Assembly (NCBI RefSeq): GCF_001735805.1
Contig: NZ_CP017248.1
Location: 5,394,001 to 5,458,000, forward strand
Direction: 5' to 3'
Length of the DNA stretch: 64,000 nucleotides
DNA from: Streptomyces fodineus
GTDB taxonomy: Bacteria; Actinomycetota; Actinomycetes; Streptomycetales; Streptomycetaceae
Positions 32,215-41,091 of this stretch are shown here, one piece after another. Each line of letters starts with the position of its first letter. Positions within the stretch are counted from its first letter, which is position 1. The translations under genes were made by a program, and so were the position numbers. The notes below the pieces were generated by a model, which searched no databases, was not told the origin of the DNA, and worked only from the letters and a program-made list of their open reading frames with translations.

Positions 32215-32304
32215 CTACGGAACTTGGCGGTAGAGGGTGTCGGGGCGCGCGATCTTGAGCATGTCCCGCTGTGCGTGCGGCGTGAAGCGCGTGACGTACC
32301 CCAT
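32215..32304 (-). pseudogene. N-terminal fragment of a RelE/ParE-type toxin
   Basis: Twenty-nine codons encode MGYVTRFTPHAQRDMLKIARPD, resembling the first strand and helix of RelE-type toxins (xFTPxAxRDLxKI). The catalytic C-terminal strands and an antitoxin gene are absent. A decayed toxin gene near the insertion site is the simplest reading; the short length limits confidence. Confidence 0.4.
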
Positions 32305-32628
32305 GGGGTCAGCCCTGATGGAAGCAAGGGCGGTGGCACTGTCGGCATGCGTACGGCAGGCGGAGGACGGGTCGCTGCCCGGACCCCTTGATGCGCGGCC
32401 GGGTGCGCCGGTGGTCGTCCTCGGACCGGGAGCCCGTCCAACGGGCGTCGCAGTATCAGGCGCACCCTCATTCCCAGAGGTCACAGTGCGGCGGTGGCGG
32501 CGTCATTGTGGGGTGGGCCACGTAGGTTCTCTGCGGGTGGGAACTCGGGGTGTGGAGTAGTCGGTCCGGGGGTGTCGGACGGGATACTGGTGGATCATGT
32601 CTGGTGAGGGCGCGCCGCGACGGGGGTG

Positions 32629-33534
32629 ATGGCCATGGCGCCCGAGCGGCCGCAGAAGCCGGCCGGCGGTGGTGTGCCGCCGGACGGTCAGGCGAGGCTG
32701 CGCGTCAGTGAGACGCTGGCCGCCGCGGTGCAGGCTGCGGACGATCCGCAGCAGGTCCCGGGCGCGCTGTGCCAGGCGTGCGTACGACTGCTGCCGGTCA
32801 GCGGTTCCTCCGTGTCGATCTCCGGGGGGAAGGGCGTACGCGTCACCTGGTGCGCCAGCGACCGGCTCGCCGCGCGGCTCGCCGAGTTGCAGTACACCGT
32901 CGGCGACGGACCCTGCCAGACCGCCCTCGACCAGGGCGCCCCCGTCATCGCGGCCGACCTCACCGCGGGAGCCGACGCCCGCCGCTGGCCGATCTTCGCG
33001 CACGAGGCGGTGGAGATCGGCGTCCGCGCCGTCTTCTCGCTGCCCCTCGGCGTCAGCAGCGCCGCGATCGGCACCCTCGACCTGTACAGCGAACGCGCCG
33101 GCGGGCTGACCGAGCGGGACATGCGCACCGCGCTGTGGGTGCGGGACGCGGTCACCTACGCGCTCATGAGCCTGCGCCCGGCCGACCACGACCGACCCGG
33201 GGAAGAACGCGGCGACACCGAGCAGGACACGGAGGACGAGGTAGCGTCCTGGGTGGCGGCCTCCGAGGCCGACCACACCGAGGTCTATCAGGCGGTCGGC
33301 ATGGTGATGGTTCAGCTGGACCTGGACCCCGAGCAGGCCCTGGACCGGCTGCGGGCCCGCGCGTACGCCGAGGGCCGCACGGTCAGCCAGCTGGCCCGCG
33401 AGGTCCTGGCCCGCAAGCTCCGCTTCCGGAAGGAGCCGGAGACCCCGGAGACGGACGACGGCGGTGGCCGCAGGGACTACGCCGGTGAGGACGGGCGCGA
33501 CGCCGGGGACGAGGGAAGGGACGGTGAACGGTGA
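32629..33534 (+). CDS. GAF-ANTAR domain regulator
   Basis: About 301 residues: a GAF sensor (about 25-165; VGDGPCQTALDQGAPVIAADL, RAVFSLPLGVSSAAIGTLDLY) and an ANTAR RNA-binding domain (about 205-265; VYQAVGMVMVQLDLDPEQALDRLRARAYAEGRTVSQLAREV). A charged Glu/Asp-rich tail follows. ANTAR domains bind paired hairpins in leader RNAs and prevent termination. It is the first of three adjacent GAF/ANTAR genes and overlaps the second. The bound ligand is unknown; start codons GTG 32626, ATG 32629 and ATG 32635 are all possible. Confidence 0.85.
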   Translation: MAMAPERPQKPAGGGVPPDGQARLRVSETLAAAVQAADDPQQVPGALCQACVRLLPVSGSSVSISGGKGVRVTWCASDRLAARLAELQYTVGDGPCQTALDQGAPVIAADLTAGADARRWPIFAHEAVEIGVRAVFSLPLGVSSAAIGTLDLYSERAGGLTERDMRTALWVRDAVTYALMSLRPADHDRPGEERGDTEQDTEDEVASWVAASEADHTEVYQAVGMVMVQLDLDPEQALDRLRARAYAEGRTVSQLAREVLARKLRFRKEPETPETDDGGGRRDYAGEDGRDAGDEGRDGER

Positions 33535-34301
33535 TGGGCCGTGAACAACAGCTCGCCGAGGCGCTCGTCGGGCTGGCCGACTCCCTGGCCGACGACATCG
33601 ACCCGGTGGTGCTCGTCGAGCGCCTGGCCTGCAACTGCGTCGACATCACCGGTGCCGACGCGGTCGGCATCCTGGTCGTCTCCGGCCGCGGCGACCTGCG
33701 CACCCTGGCGGTCACCGAGGACGACGCGGGCGCGCTGGAGTTCTTCCAGCTCCAGGCCGACGAGGGCCCCTGCCTGGAGAGCTTCCGCGACAGCCGCCGT
33801 ATAGACGTCCGGGACCTGGAGCACAGCCGGGACCGCTGGCCGCAGGTCGCCCCCTTCGCCGTACGGCGCGGTTACCGCTCCCTGCACGCACTGCCGCTGC
33901 GCGTCCACCAGCAGACCGTCGGCGCCGTCAACCTCCTGTTGCGCAGACCCGGCGGGCTGCCCCCGCTCGATCTGGAGCTGGCCCAGGCGCTCGCCGACGT
34001 CACGGCCGTCGCGCTGGTCAACTGGCGCCCGGAGCCGCTGCGTCCGACCGACGTCAGCGCCCGCGTACAGGCCGCCCTCGCCGCCAAGGCCGCCGTCGAC
34101 ATGGCCTGCGGAATGCTCGCCGAGACCGGCGGACTCACCCTCTCCGAGGCCCGCGCCGCCCTGCGTGCCCACGCCGACGACCACTGCCGCCGCCTGGTGG
34201 ACACGGCCCACGCCCTGGTCCGGCGCACCCTCCACCCGGACGTCGTACTCACCCCCGAGCCCGACGAGCCCGTCGAGTCGTCTGCGCCGCCGAGCCGCTG
34301 A
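33534..34301 (+). CDS. GAF-ANTAR domain regulator
   Basis: About 255 residues with a GAF domain (10-160; LACNCVDITGADAVGILVV, ADEGPCLESFRDSRRIDV, YRSLHALPLRVHQQTVGAVNLL) and a C-terminal ANTAR helix bundle (about 175-232; VQAALAAKAAVDMACGMLAETGGLTLSEARAALRAHA). It starts within the stop of the previous gene (GTG 33531 or ATG 33534), so the pair is coupled. It probably answers a related signal. The target RNA is unknown. Confidence 0.85.
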   Translation: MGREQQLAEALVGLADSLADDIDPVVLVERLACNCVDITGADAVGILVVSGRGDLRTLAVTEDDAGALEFFQLQADEGPCLESFRDSRRIDVRDLEHSRDRWPQVAPFAVRRGYRSLHALPLRVHQQTVGAVNLLLRRPGGLPPLDLELAQALADVTAVALVNWRPEPLRPTDVSARVQAALAAKAAVDMACGMLAETGGLTLSEARAALRAHADDHCRRLVDTAHALVRRTLHPDVVLTPEPDEPVESSAPPSR

Positions 34302-34481
34302 CCACGTACGTGCTACCGGCCGCCGTGACCGGCCGACGCCCGGCCGCACCGCCCCGGCTCCCCAACTCGCCCTGTTTGCCCCAATAGGCCTACTGACGGC
34401 TTTACCTCGCGCGTCTACGCTGGGAGGGGGTCGAGCCGCGGGGTCCAAGTGGTCTCGTGGCCTGCAGGGCAGGGGCCCGTG

Positions 34482-35648
34482 ATGCAGCATTTCTCCTGCC
34501 GGACCGTGGCGGAACTGGTCATGCCCGGCCTGGCGACGGGCCGACTGACGGTGTTGGCGCTGTGCGGCGACGCCGACTCCGGGGCAGAGCTGGACCGCGC
34601 CCTCCGCGCGCCGGGACCCACCCAACTCGTCCTCGATCTGAGCGGTCTGGGCCGTCTGTCACCCGCCGCCGCCGAGGCCCTGTGCCGGTTCGCCGATGGT
34701 GCCGCGGTGCACGGCCGGCTGCTTCTCCTCGCCGCCTGCCCCGCCGAGGCCGCCGCCGTCCTGGCCCGGGCGCGGCTGCCGGGGGGCGCCGGATGCGGGC
34801 TGTACCCGACGGTGTCGGACGCCCTGAGCGTGTTCCTCACCTCGGCCGTCGCCCCGGACGGCCCCCAGCTGCGCCGGTACGCCGTCGAACTGCGCCACGA
34901 GCTGCTCGCGCACGCCCTGGTCGCCCGCGCCCAGGGCATCCTCCTGGAGCGCTACGGTCTGCGGACCGCCGACCGCGCCGCCGCCCTGCTCCACGGCGTC
35001 GGCCGGGCCCACGGCCTCGGCAGCGTCCGGCTCGCGGCCGCGCTCGCCCAGGCGCCGCCACCGCACGCCGGCCTGCCCTGGTTCCCCGGCCCGGTCCGCC
35101 TTCCGCAGCCCGTCGTCGGATTCGTCACCGGAACACCGGGCCGGCCGCTGTCGCTGCCGGTGGTCCTGGACGCGCTGCGGGACGCCGTCTGCGCGATCAC
35201 GCGTACGGCCATGGCCAACGTCCAGCTCATCGACGCCAGCGACAACACGCTGTGGCTGGAGTCGCACTGCGGTTTCCCCGTGGAGTTCGTGCGCTTCTTC
35301 GCCGTGATCGACGACACCAGCACCGCCTGCGGCCACGCGGCGCGCAAACGCGAACGGGTCGTCGTCGAGGACGTCGCCACCGCGCCGGACTTCGACGAGA
35401 CCTCCCGGGCGGTGCTGCTCGCCGCCCACAGCCGCTCGCTGCAGTGCACGCCCATCCCGGGCCCGGCCGGCCGTCCGCAGGGCATGTTCTCCACCCATCA
35501 CGACCAGCCCGGCCATGCCTACACCGGGGCCGAGCTCGGCGCGCTGGACCGGGTGGCCCGGGAGGCGGGGGAGTGGCTGGACTGGTACCGGACGACCACC
35601 GTCCGGGACGCGCTGGAGGATCTGCACCGGCGCGCGCAATGGTCGTGA
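34482..35648 (+). CDS. STAS-like / ANTAR / GAF three-domain regulator
   Basis: The 388-residue protein has a reversed domain order: an N-terminal STAS-like domain (about 10-100; QLVLDLSGLGRLSPAAAEALCRFA), an ANTAR segment (about 110-165; ALVARAQGILLERYGLRTADRAAALLHGVGRAHGL) and a C-terminal GAF (about 195-370; MANVQLIDASDNTLWLESHCGF, DTSTACGHAARKRERVVVEDV). A STAS fold suggests a link to anti-sigma networks. ATG 34482 is chosen; GTG 34449 would add 11 residues. A perfect terminator hairpin follows. Confidence 0.8.
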   Translation: MQHFSCRTVAELVMPGLATGRLTVLALCGDADSGAELDRALRAPGPTQLVLDLSGLGRLSPAAAEALCRFADGAAVHGRLLLLAACPAEAAAVLARARLPGGAGCGLYPTVSDALSVFLTSAVAPDGPQLRRYAVELRHELLAHALVARAQGILLERYGLRTADRAAALLHGVGRAHGLGSVRLAAALAQAPPPHAGLPWFPGPVRLPQPVVGFVTGTPGRPLSLPVVLDALRDAVCAITRTAMANVQLIDASDNTLWLESHCGFPVEFVRFFAVIDDTSTACGHAARKRERVVVEDVATAPDFDETSRAVLLAAHSRSLQCTPIPGPAGRPQGMFSTHHDQPGHAYTGAELGALDRVAREAGEWLDWYRTTTVRDALEDLHRRAQWS

Positions 35649-35665
35649 CGGGGTCCGTACACGCC

Positions 35666-35700
35666 CAGGGCCGGTGTGAATCGGGTTCACACCGGCCCTG
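35666..35700. terminator. perfect 15-bp hairpin terminator between convergent genes
   Basis: CAGGGCCGGTGTGAA pairs with TTCACACCGGCCCTG around TCGGG. It serves both the ANTAR gene ending at 35648 and the peptide gene ending at 35723. Confidence 0.88.
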
Positions 35701-35722
35701 TTCTACGACGTCGTGCCGCCGC

Positions 35723-35878
35723 TCAGCCGCACTGGCAGGGGCCGCCCGACTGGCACCCGCAGCCGCAGCCCGAGCCGCAGCCGCACGCGCCGATCAGCGC
35801 AAGGCTCCTGGTCTCGGCGGGCTGGTCGGTTTCGCGCTCCTGCGTGGGGTCGGGCGTGGTGCTGGGGGATTCGGCCAT
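35723..35878 (-). CDS. Cys-rich 51-residue peptide
   Basis: The frame encodes a 30-residue acidic/polar N-terminal part followed by SLALIGACGCGSGCGCGCQ and GGPCQCG, with seven cysteines in 18 residues. GGAGGGA stands directly before ATG 35878 and a strong terminator lies after the stop, so expression is likely. The Cys-Gly pattern is like metal-binding or cysteine-knot peptides; a double-Cys RiPP core is also possible. No modification genes are adjacent. It is too short for usual gene cut-offs. Confidence 0.7.
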   Translation of the reverse strand: MAESPSTTPDPTQERETDQPAETRSLALIGACGCGSGCGCGCQSGGPCQCG

Positions 35879-35997
35879 GGGTCCCTCCTAAACGCTGGGG
35901 CAGGGATGCCCTCACCCATTGCATGCCCGCTTCCCTGGGCGCATCAACGGCGCACAGATGCGCCCACGCGCCCCCGCACCACCCCGAAAAGCTCCCC

Positions 35998-36771
35998 TCA
36001 GAAGCCGGGAGACCGACTCCGGAGCCCCAGCGGCCCCATAGGTGCCGAGAGTCGGTCCCCCCGCAGCCGACCCCCGGAGGGGTCAGGCCCCTCCACTCCC
36101 GTGACCGGCTGGATGTCCGCCTGGAGCTCGTCCGCGTGTTCGCCCGTGACCAGGTAGACGACGCGCTTGGCGACGGCCACGGCGTGGTCCGCGTAGCGCT
36201 CGTAGTAGCGGCCGAGCAGGGTGACGTCCACCGCCGTCTCGATGCCGTGCTTCCAGCGCTCGTCGATCAGGTGCTGGAACAGGGTGCGGTGCAGCAGGTC
36301 CATCTCGTCGTCGTCCTGCTCCAGCTGCAGCGCGAGGTCGACGTCCTTGGTGATGATCACCTCGGCGGCCTTGGCCATCAGACGCTGCGCGAGCTGGCCC
36401 ATCTCCAGGATCGTGGCGTGCAGGTCGCGCGGCACCGCGCGCTCGGGGAAGCGCAGCCGGGCCAGCTTCGCCACGTGCTGGGCGAGGTCGCCGGACCGCT
36501 CCAGGTCGGCGGACATGCGCAGCGAGGTGACGACGATACGGAGGTCGGTCGCCACCGGCTGCTGCCGGGCGAGCAGGGCTATGGCCCGGGCCTCCAGGTC
36601 GTGCTGGAGCTCGTCGACCTTCTGGTCGGCCTCGATCACGCTCTCGGCCAGCTTCAGGTCGGCGTCCAGCATGGCGGTCGTGGCGCGCCCGATCGCCGAC
36701 CCGACCAGCCGGGCCATCTCCACCAGACCGTCGCCGATCGAGTCAAGTTCCTCGTGGTACGCGTCCCGCAT
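35998..36771 (-). CDS. phoU: phosphate transport system regulatory protein
   Basis: The 257-residue protein has two PhoU three-helix repeats (E-x-D-D/E-x-x-D metal motifs around VIEADQKVDELQHDLE and LEQDDDEMDLLH; LERSGDLAQHVAKLA and RYYERYADHAVAVAKR). PhoU damps phosphate uptake and keeps the PhoR kinase from activating PhoP. A basic tail of about 35 residues extends beyond the second repeat. It is divergent from phoR-phoP, and PHO box repeats in between should control it. Confidence 0.92.
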   Translation of the reverse strand: MRDAYHEELDSIGDGLVEMARLVGSAIGRATTAMLDADLKLAESVIEADQKVDELQHDLEARAIALLARQQPVATDLRIVVTSLRMSADLERSGDLAQHVAKLARLRFPERAVPRDLHATILEMGQLAQRLMAKAAEVIITKDVDLALQLEQDDDEMDLLHRTLFQHLIDERWKHGIETAVDVTLLGRYYERYADHAVAVAKRVVYLVTGEHADELQADIQPVTGVEGPDPSGGRLRGDRLSAPMGPLGLRSRSPGF

Positions 36772-36845
36772 CAGGGTTCCCTCTCATAGGTGTGCTTGGT
36801 CCCCACGCTCCCACGTTCTGCCCCGCACGCGACGGTTTCCGCCAC

Positions 36846-36878
36846 CCCAAATGAACCAATCCTGGCCCCAAGGTGAAC
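36846..36878 (-). promoter_or_regulatory. PHO box: 11-bp direct repeats between phoU and phoR
   Basis: On the minus strand, GTTCACCTTGG begins at 36878 and GTTCATTTGGG at 36856, exactly two 11-bp turns apart, with a degenerate unit between. This matches the Streptomyces PhoP-binding repeat with GTTCACC at its start. It lies 74 bases upstream of phoR and 75 of phoU. Confidence 0.82.
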
Positions 36879-36951
36879 TCTGGGCGACGAGTGTCCGAGG
36901 TCCCACCTCGACGGCTGTGGTCATGTCGTAGGGCCTGCTTAACCTGGATGC

Positions 36952-38208
36952 ATGGACGTGAACGCGGCGGTCGCCGCAGCGGCAGCGATCGCCGGAGTGC
37001 TCACCGGTGTCATCGCCATGCTGGCGTTCCGTTGGAGCGAACGCGACCAGAAGCGACCGACCAGGACTTCCTTGCACACCGATCCCGTACTCCCGCCCGG
37101 CGTGGACACCGTGCTGTCCGTGCTCCGCTCCTCGGCCGTCGTCCTCGACGAGGCCGATGCCGTGGTCAAGGCCAGCTCCGCCGCCTACGCCCTCGGGCTG
37201 GTCCGCGGCGGCAAGCTCGCCATCGAGCCCATGCTCCAGATGGCCCGGGACACCAGACGCGACGGCGAGATACGGCAGGTCGAGCTGGACCTTCCCCGGC
37301 GCGGCACCGGACGCGGCGAGGCCCTCGCCGTCTCCGCGCGCGTGGCCCCGCTCGGCTCCCGCCTGGTCCTGCTGCTGGTCGAGGACCTGACGGAGGCCAG
37401 GAGGATCGAGGCCGTACGACGCGACTTCGTGGCCAATGTGAGCCATGAGCTGAAGACGCCCGTCGGCGCTCTCTCCCTCCTCTCCGAGGCGGTCATGGAC
37501 GCCTCGGACGACCCCGAGGCCGTACAGCGCTTCGCGGGCCGTATGCAGATCGAGGCGACCCGCCTGACCAACCTGGTCCAGGAGCTGATCGACCTCTCCC
37601 GGGTGCAGAACGACGACCCGCTGGAGGACGCCGAGCCCATCCGCGTGGACGAGCTGGTCGCCGAGGCCATGGACCGCTGCCGGCACCAGGCCGGCACGAA
37701 GCAGATCACCATGGCCGCCGGTGGCACCGCCGATCTGCATGTCTGGGGCAACCGCGGCCAGCTGGCCGCCGCCCTGGGCAACCTGGTGGAGAACGCCGTG
37801 AACTACTCCCCGGCCCGCACCCGTGTCGGCATAGCCGCCCGCCGGGTCAGCGCACCCGGCGGCGACATGATCGAGCTGGCCGTGACGGATCAGGGCATCG
37901 GCATCTCCGACAGGGACAAGGAGCGCATCTTCGAGCGTTTCTACCGCGTCGACCCGGCCCGCTCCCGGGCCACCGGAGGCACCGGTCTGGGTCTCGCGAT
38001 CGTCAAGCACGTGGTCGCCTCGCACGGCGGGGAGGTCACGGTCTGGAGCGCCGAAGGCCAGGGCTCCACCTTCACCCTCAGGCTGCCGGAGGCGGGTGCG
38101 GCCCGCGACCGTGCACAACAGCACCCCGACCTCGACGAAGACGAGGACGGCGGCGCCACCGAGTCATCCCCGTACGAACCGCTTCCTGCCCCGGAGGTCC
38201 TTCCGTGA
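36952..38208 (+). CDS. phoR: phosphate-sensing histidine kinase
   Basis: The 418-residue kinase has one N-terminal TM segment (about 5-26), a PAS-like region (about 50-145) and a HisKA domain with the phospho-acceptor in [12 protein letters not shown]. An HATPase_c domain follows with [25 protein letters not shown] and [13 protein letters not shown]. It phosphorylates PhoP when phosphate is scarce (SenX3-type). It overlaps phoP by 4 bases. Confidence 0.94.
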   Translation: MDVNAAVAAAAAIAGVLTGVIAMLAFRWSERDQKRPTRTSLHTDPVLPPGVDTVLSVLRSSAVVLDEADAVVKASSAAYALGLVRGGKLAIEPMLQMARDTRRDGEIRQVELDLPRRGTGRGEALAVSARVAPLGSRLVLLLVEDLTEARRIEAVRRDFVANVSHELKTPVGALSLLSEAVMDASDDPEAVQRFAGRMQIEATRLTNLVQELIDLSRVQNDDPLEDAEPIRVDELVAEAMDRCRHQAGTKQITMAAGGTADLHVWGNRGQLAAALGNLVENAVNYSPARTRVGIAARRVSAPGGDMIELAVTDQGIGISDRDKERIFERFYRVDPARSRATGGTGLGLAIVKHVVASHGGEVTVWSAEGQGSTFTLRLPEAGAARDRAQQHPDLDEDEDGGATESSPYEPLPAPEVLP

Positions 38209-38885
38209 CCCGAGTGCTCGTCGTCGAGGACGAGGAGTCCTTCTCCGACGCCCTGTCTTACATGCTCCGCAAGGAGGGCTTCGAGGTCGCCATCGCGGCC
38301 ACCGGCCCCGACGGACTCGACGAGTTCGAGCGCAACGGCGCCGATCTCGTCCTCCTCGACCTGATGCTGCCGGGGCTGCCCGGCACGGAGGTGTGCCGCC
38401 AGCTGCGCGGTCGCTCCAACGTCCCCGTGATCATGGTGACGGCCAAGGACAGCGAGATCGACAAGGTCGTCGGCCTGGAGATAGGAGCCGATGACTACGT
38501 CACCAAGCCGTTCTCCTCGCGTGAGCTGGTCGCCCGCATCCGTGCCGTCCTGCGCCGCCGCGGCGAGCCGGAGGAGGTCGCCCCGGCCGCGCTGGAGGCG
38601 GGCCCGGTCCGCATGGACGTGGACCGGCACGTGGTCACCGTCTCCGGCTCCAAGGTCGACCTCCCACTGAAGGAGTTCGACCTGCTGGAGATGCTCCTGC
38701 GCAACGCGGGCCGCGTCCTGACCCGCATGCAGCTCATCGACCGCGTCTGGGGCGCCGACTACGTGGGCGACACCAAGACCCTCGACGTGCACGTCAAGCG
38801 CCTGCGCGCCAAGATCGAGCCGGACCCGGGCGCACCCCGGTACCTGGTGACGGTCCGGGGTCTGGGCTACAAGTTCGAGCCGTAA
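38205..38885 (+). CDS. phoP: phosphate-response transcriptional regulator
   Basis: The 226-residue OmpR-type regulator has a receiver domain with VVEDEESF, phospho-acceptor Asp in LVLLDLMLPG, VTAKD and KPFSS. A winged-helix DNA-binding domain follows (about 125-226; LPLKEFDLLEMLLRNAGRVLTR, DYVGDTKTLDVHVKRLRAKIE). PhoP binds PHO boxes such as the one at 36846-36878 and controls phosphate uptake and antibiotic onset in Streptomyces. A bidirectional terminator follows. Confidence 0.95.
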   Translation: MTRVLVVEDEESFSDALSYMLRKEGFEVAIAATGPDGLDEFERNGADLVLLDLMLPGLPGTEVCRQLRGRSNVPVIMVTAKDSEIDKVVGLEIGADDYVTKPFSSRELVARIRAVLRRRGEPEEVAPAALEAGPVRMDVDRHVVTVSGSKVDLPLKEFDLLEMLLRNAGRVLTRMQLIDRVWGADYVGDTKTLDVHVKRLRAKIEPDPGAPRYLVTVRGLGYKFEP

Positions 38886-38935
38886 ACCGCGGACACCGGC
38901 TGTATGTCGGCCGTGGACAGCGGCTGTACGACGAA

Positions 38936-38963
38936 GGGCGGCGCCCCCTGCGGGGTGCCGCCC
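38936..38963. terminator. terminator hairpin between phoP and convergent lipoprotein gene
   Basis: GGGCGGCGCCCC pairs with GGGGTGCCGCCC (one G-U) around a 4-base loop. Confidence 0.78.
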
Positions 38964-38985
38964 TCGGTGTCGCGTGGGGTGGTGC

Positions 38986-39672
38986 TCAGTGGCCCGCGGC
39001 CGACTGGGACGCCGAGTCGGCCGGGGTGGCGCCGGTGTTCGTGGTGCCGGTCGCGGAGGACGACGGGGTGGCCTTGCCGCCCTTGCGCGGCTTGCCCGGC
39101 TTGCCGGAGCTGGTCGGGGTGGCGCCCGGGGCACCGCTGGCCGGCGCCGAGACGGACGGGATCTGGCTCGGGCCCCACTTGTCGAAGTAGCTGGTGGCCG
39201 GCACCACGAAGGCGCGCAGGCTCACGTCACCGGTCTTGCTGAAGGTGAAGGTGACCTTCTGGGCGTTGCCGTCCTGGACCGACGCGCGCCCGTTGGGGAT
39301 CGCGGCGGAGGCGTTGTTCTGGCCGCCGAGGAGCAGGGAGCCGTGCGCCGGGACGGTCAGGCTGCCGCCCTTGGCCGGGGTCAGCTTCACGGTCTCGGTG
39401 CTGCCCGGGATGGTGATCGACTGCAGCGTCTCGTCCGTGCTGCCCGCGTTGAACAGGGTCGCGGAGATCACGGCCGGGCCCGTCGACTTCAGGTCGGGCT
39501 GGGTGATGATCGTGGCGTTCTGGACCTTGATGTTGCCGACCGCGGTCGCCGCGTTGTCCGGCTTGACCTCAAGGGTCTGCGAGTTGTTGCCGGCGCCACA
39601 GGCGGCGAGCGAGGCGATCGAGAAGACGATGGCGGAGGCGGCGAGGGCGCCGCGTCGAAGGCTGCTGCTCAC
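38986..39672 (-). CDS. DUF461/PCu(A)C-like lipoprotein
   Basis: The 228-residue protein has a lipobox (SLAACG at Cys25) and a PCu(A)C-like beta-sandwich (about 35-165; VQNATIITQ, AVISATLFNAGSTDETLQSITIPGS, FTFSKTGDVSLRAFVVP). A Ser/Thr/Lys-rich disordered tail of about 55 residues follows. The Met/His copper ligands of true PCu(A)C proteins are not evident, so copper binding is doubtful. The tail may cross or bind the cell wall. Confidence 0.7.
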   Translation of the reverse strand: MSSSLRRGALAASAIVFSIASLAACGAGNNSQTLEVKPDNAATAVGNIKVQNATIITQPDLKSTGPAVISATLFNAGSTDETLQSITIPGSTETVKLTPAKGGSLTVPAHGSLLLGGQNNASAAIPNGRASVQDGNAQKVTFTFSKTGDVSLRAFVVPATSYFDKWGPSQIPSVSAPASGAPGATPTSSGKPGKPRKGGKATPSSSATGTTNTGATPADSASQSAAGH

Positions 39673-40287
39673 GGCGGCGGCAACTCCTTGAACGCGCGGG
39701 CGGCTCCCCTTATAAAGCCACCCTAAGTGTCTGTCAGCGGCCTTAGGTTACCGAGCCGTTCCCGGGCCGCCGCACCCGACCCTCCCCAAGCACCCTGCTT
39801 GCCTCCGGCTGGGGGTACCTGCGGGAGCTTCGCCACTCCGGTCTCAGGTGACTCTCCAGTCACTTTGCGGGGCTCGTTCGGCATTCACATAACCACTCGC
39901 AAAATTTCCGTGAAGGAATGCGCGACCCCCTCGATGACCGTCCCCGATATTGATCACGCACCACCGCCCGGCAGCCGTTGATCAATTCCGGATTCGGGCC
40001 CGGATCGGCGCCGAGCCACCGAACGGAGTAGCGGAAGTCGTACGCTTGGAGCTGGACAAAACGGGACGTTCATCCACTTGGAGACGGCCCTGGGAGGCTG
40101 TAACGTACGCGTTTCACCTCGCCCGGAGAGCCCCTCCGACCTGCGAATTCCCGCTCCGCGCGGCCCCTCGCAGCACGTTCCAGTCGCAGTTGTCAAGCCC
40201 CGAGATATGCCCTGACCTGCGAAAACGCCATTCAGAAGACGCCGTATCCGTGTTACCCTGGATAGCCACGGAAGGGGTACCTGTCAC
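39673..40287. other. 615-base intergenic region, divergent promoters
   Basis: It contains no convincing gene. It must hold the promoters of the lipoprotein and of carD. A TTGATCAA palindrome near 39977-39984 and an AT-richer stretch at 39890-39960 are the only structure seen. The ORF-length frames here have poor protein composition. Confidence 0.5.
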
Positions 40288-40770
40288 ATGACGTTCAAGG
40301 TTGGCGACACCGTGGTCTATCCCCATCACGGGGCCGCGCTGATCGAGGCCATCGAAACTCGCCAGATCAAAGGCGTGGACAAGACCTACTTGGTGCTGAA
40401 GGTCGCCCAGGGTGACCTGACGGTACGTGTGCCAGCGGACAATGCTGAGTTCGTGGGCGTGCGTGATGTGGTCGGTCAGGACGGGCTGGACCGGGTCTTC
40501 GAGGTGCTGCGCGCGCCGTACGCCGAGGAGCCCACGAACTGGTCTCGTCGTTACAAGGCAAACCTGGAGAAGCTCGCCTCCGGTGACGTCATCAAGGTCG
40601 CGGAAGTCGTGCGTGACCTGTGGCGTCGTGAGCGCGAGCGAGGGCTCTCCGCAGGTGAGAAGCGCATGCTCGCCAAGGCCCGCCAGATCCTGGTGAGCGA
40701 GCTGGCGCTCGCGGAGAACACGAACGAGGACAAGGCCGAGGCCCTGCTCGACGAGGTGCTCGCCTCCTGA
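40288..40770 (+). CDS. carD: CarD-family RNA polymerase-binding regulator
   Basis: The 160-residue protein has the N-terminal RNA-polymerase interaction domain ([45 protein letters not shown]). A C-terminal helical DNA-binding domain has the conserved Trp ([32 protein letters not shown]). CarD stabilises open complexes at rRNA and many other promoters in actinobacteria. GAAGGGGT precedes ATG. It is upstream of ispD, as in other actinobacteria. Confidence 0.95.
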   Translation: MTFKVGDTVVYPHHGAALIEAIETRQIKGVDKTYLVLKVAQGDLTVRVPADNAEFVGVRDVVGQDGLDRVFEVLRAPYAEEPTNWSRRYKANLEKLASGDVIKVAEVVRDLWRRERERGLSAGEKRMLAKARQILVSELALAENTNEDKAEALLDEVLAS

Positions 40771-41091
40771 CGCGCCACGGTGGCGATCTTTCGCTTCCGC
40801 CACACTCAGCGCATTCAGCACAGTGAAATGCCGCGGTGCCCGATGACACGAACTATGTCGCCGGGCGCTGCGGCATGTTCGTCCCCGGAAAAGCCGGCAA
40901 AGCTTCGGTAGCCGGAAACGGGGCGTCGAAACGCCTGCCGTACACCTCAGGGAAAGCCCCCGATACTGGTGGTGCCGGGCCCGGGCGGATGGCTCGACCA
41001 GGGTCACGGAAAGGGTCCGGTCAAGGCGTCGCGCCCGGCACTCCTCAGGCCATACCCACCTAGGTCGAGCACACAAACCTGACAGGAACCG
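40771..41091. other. 321-base intergenic region between carD and ispD
   Basis: No gene was seen. Minor CCGG-rich repeats occur around 40895-40935. It probably carries the ispDF promoter. Confidence 0.5.

Noticed and set aside
39727-39981. 84-codon frame between the lipoprotein and carD
   Set aside because: Pro/Ser/Arg-rich with no start signal; the region is better read as promoters.
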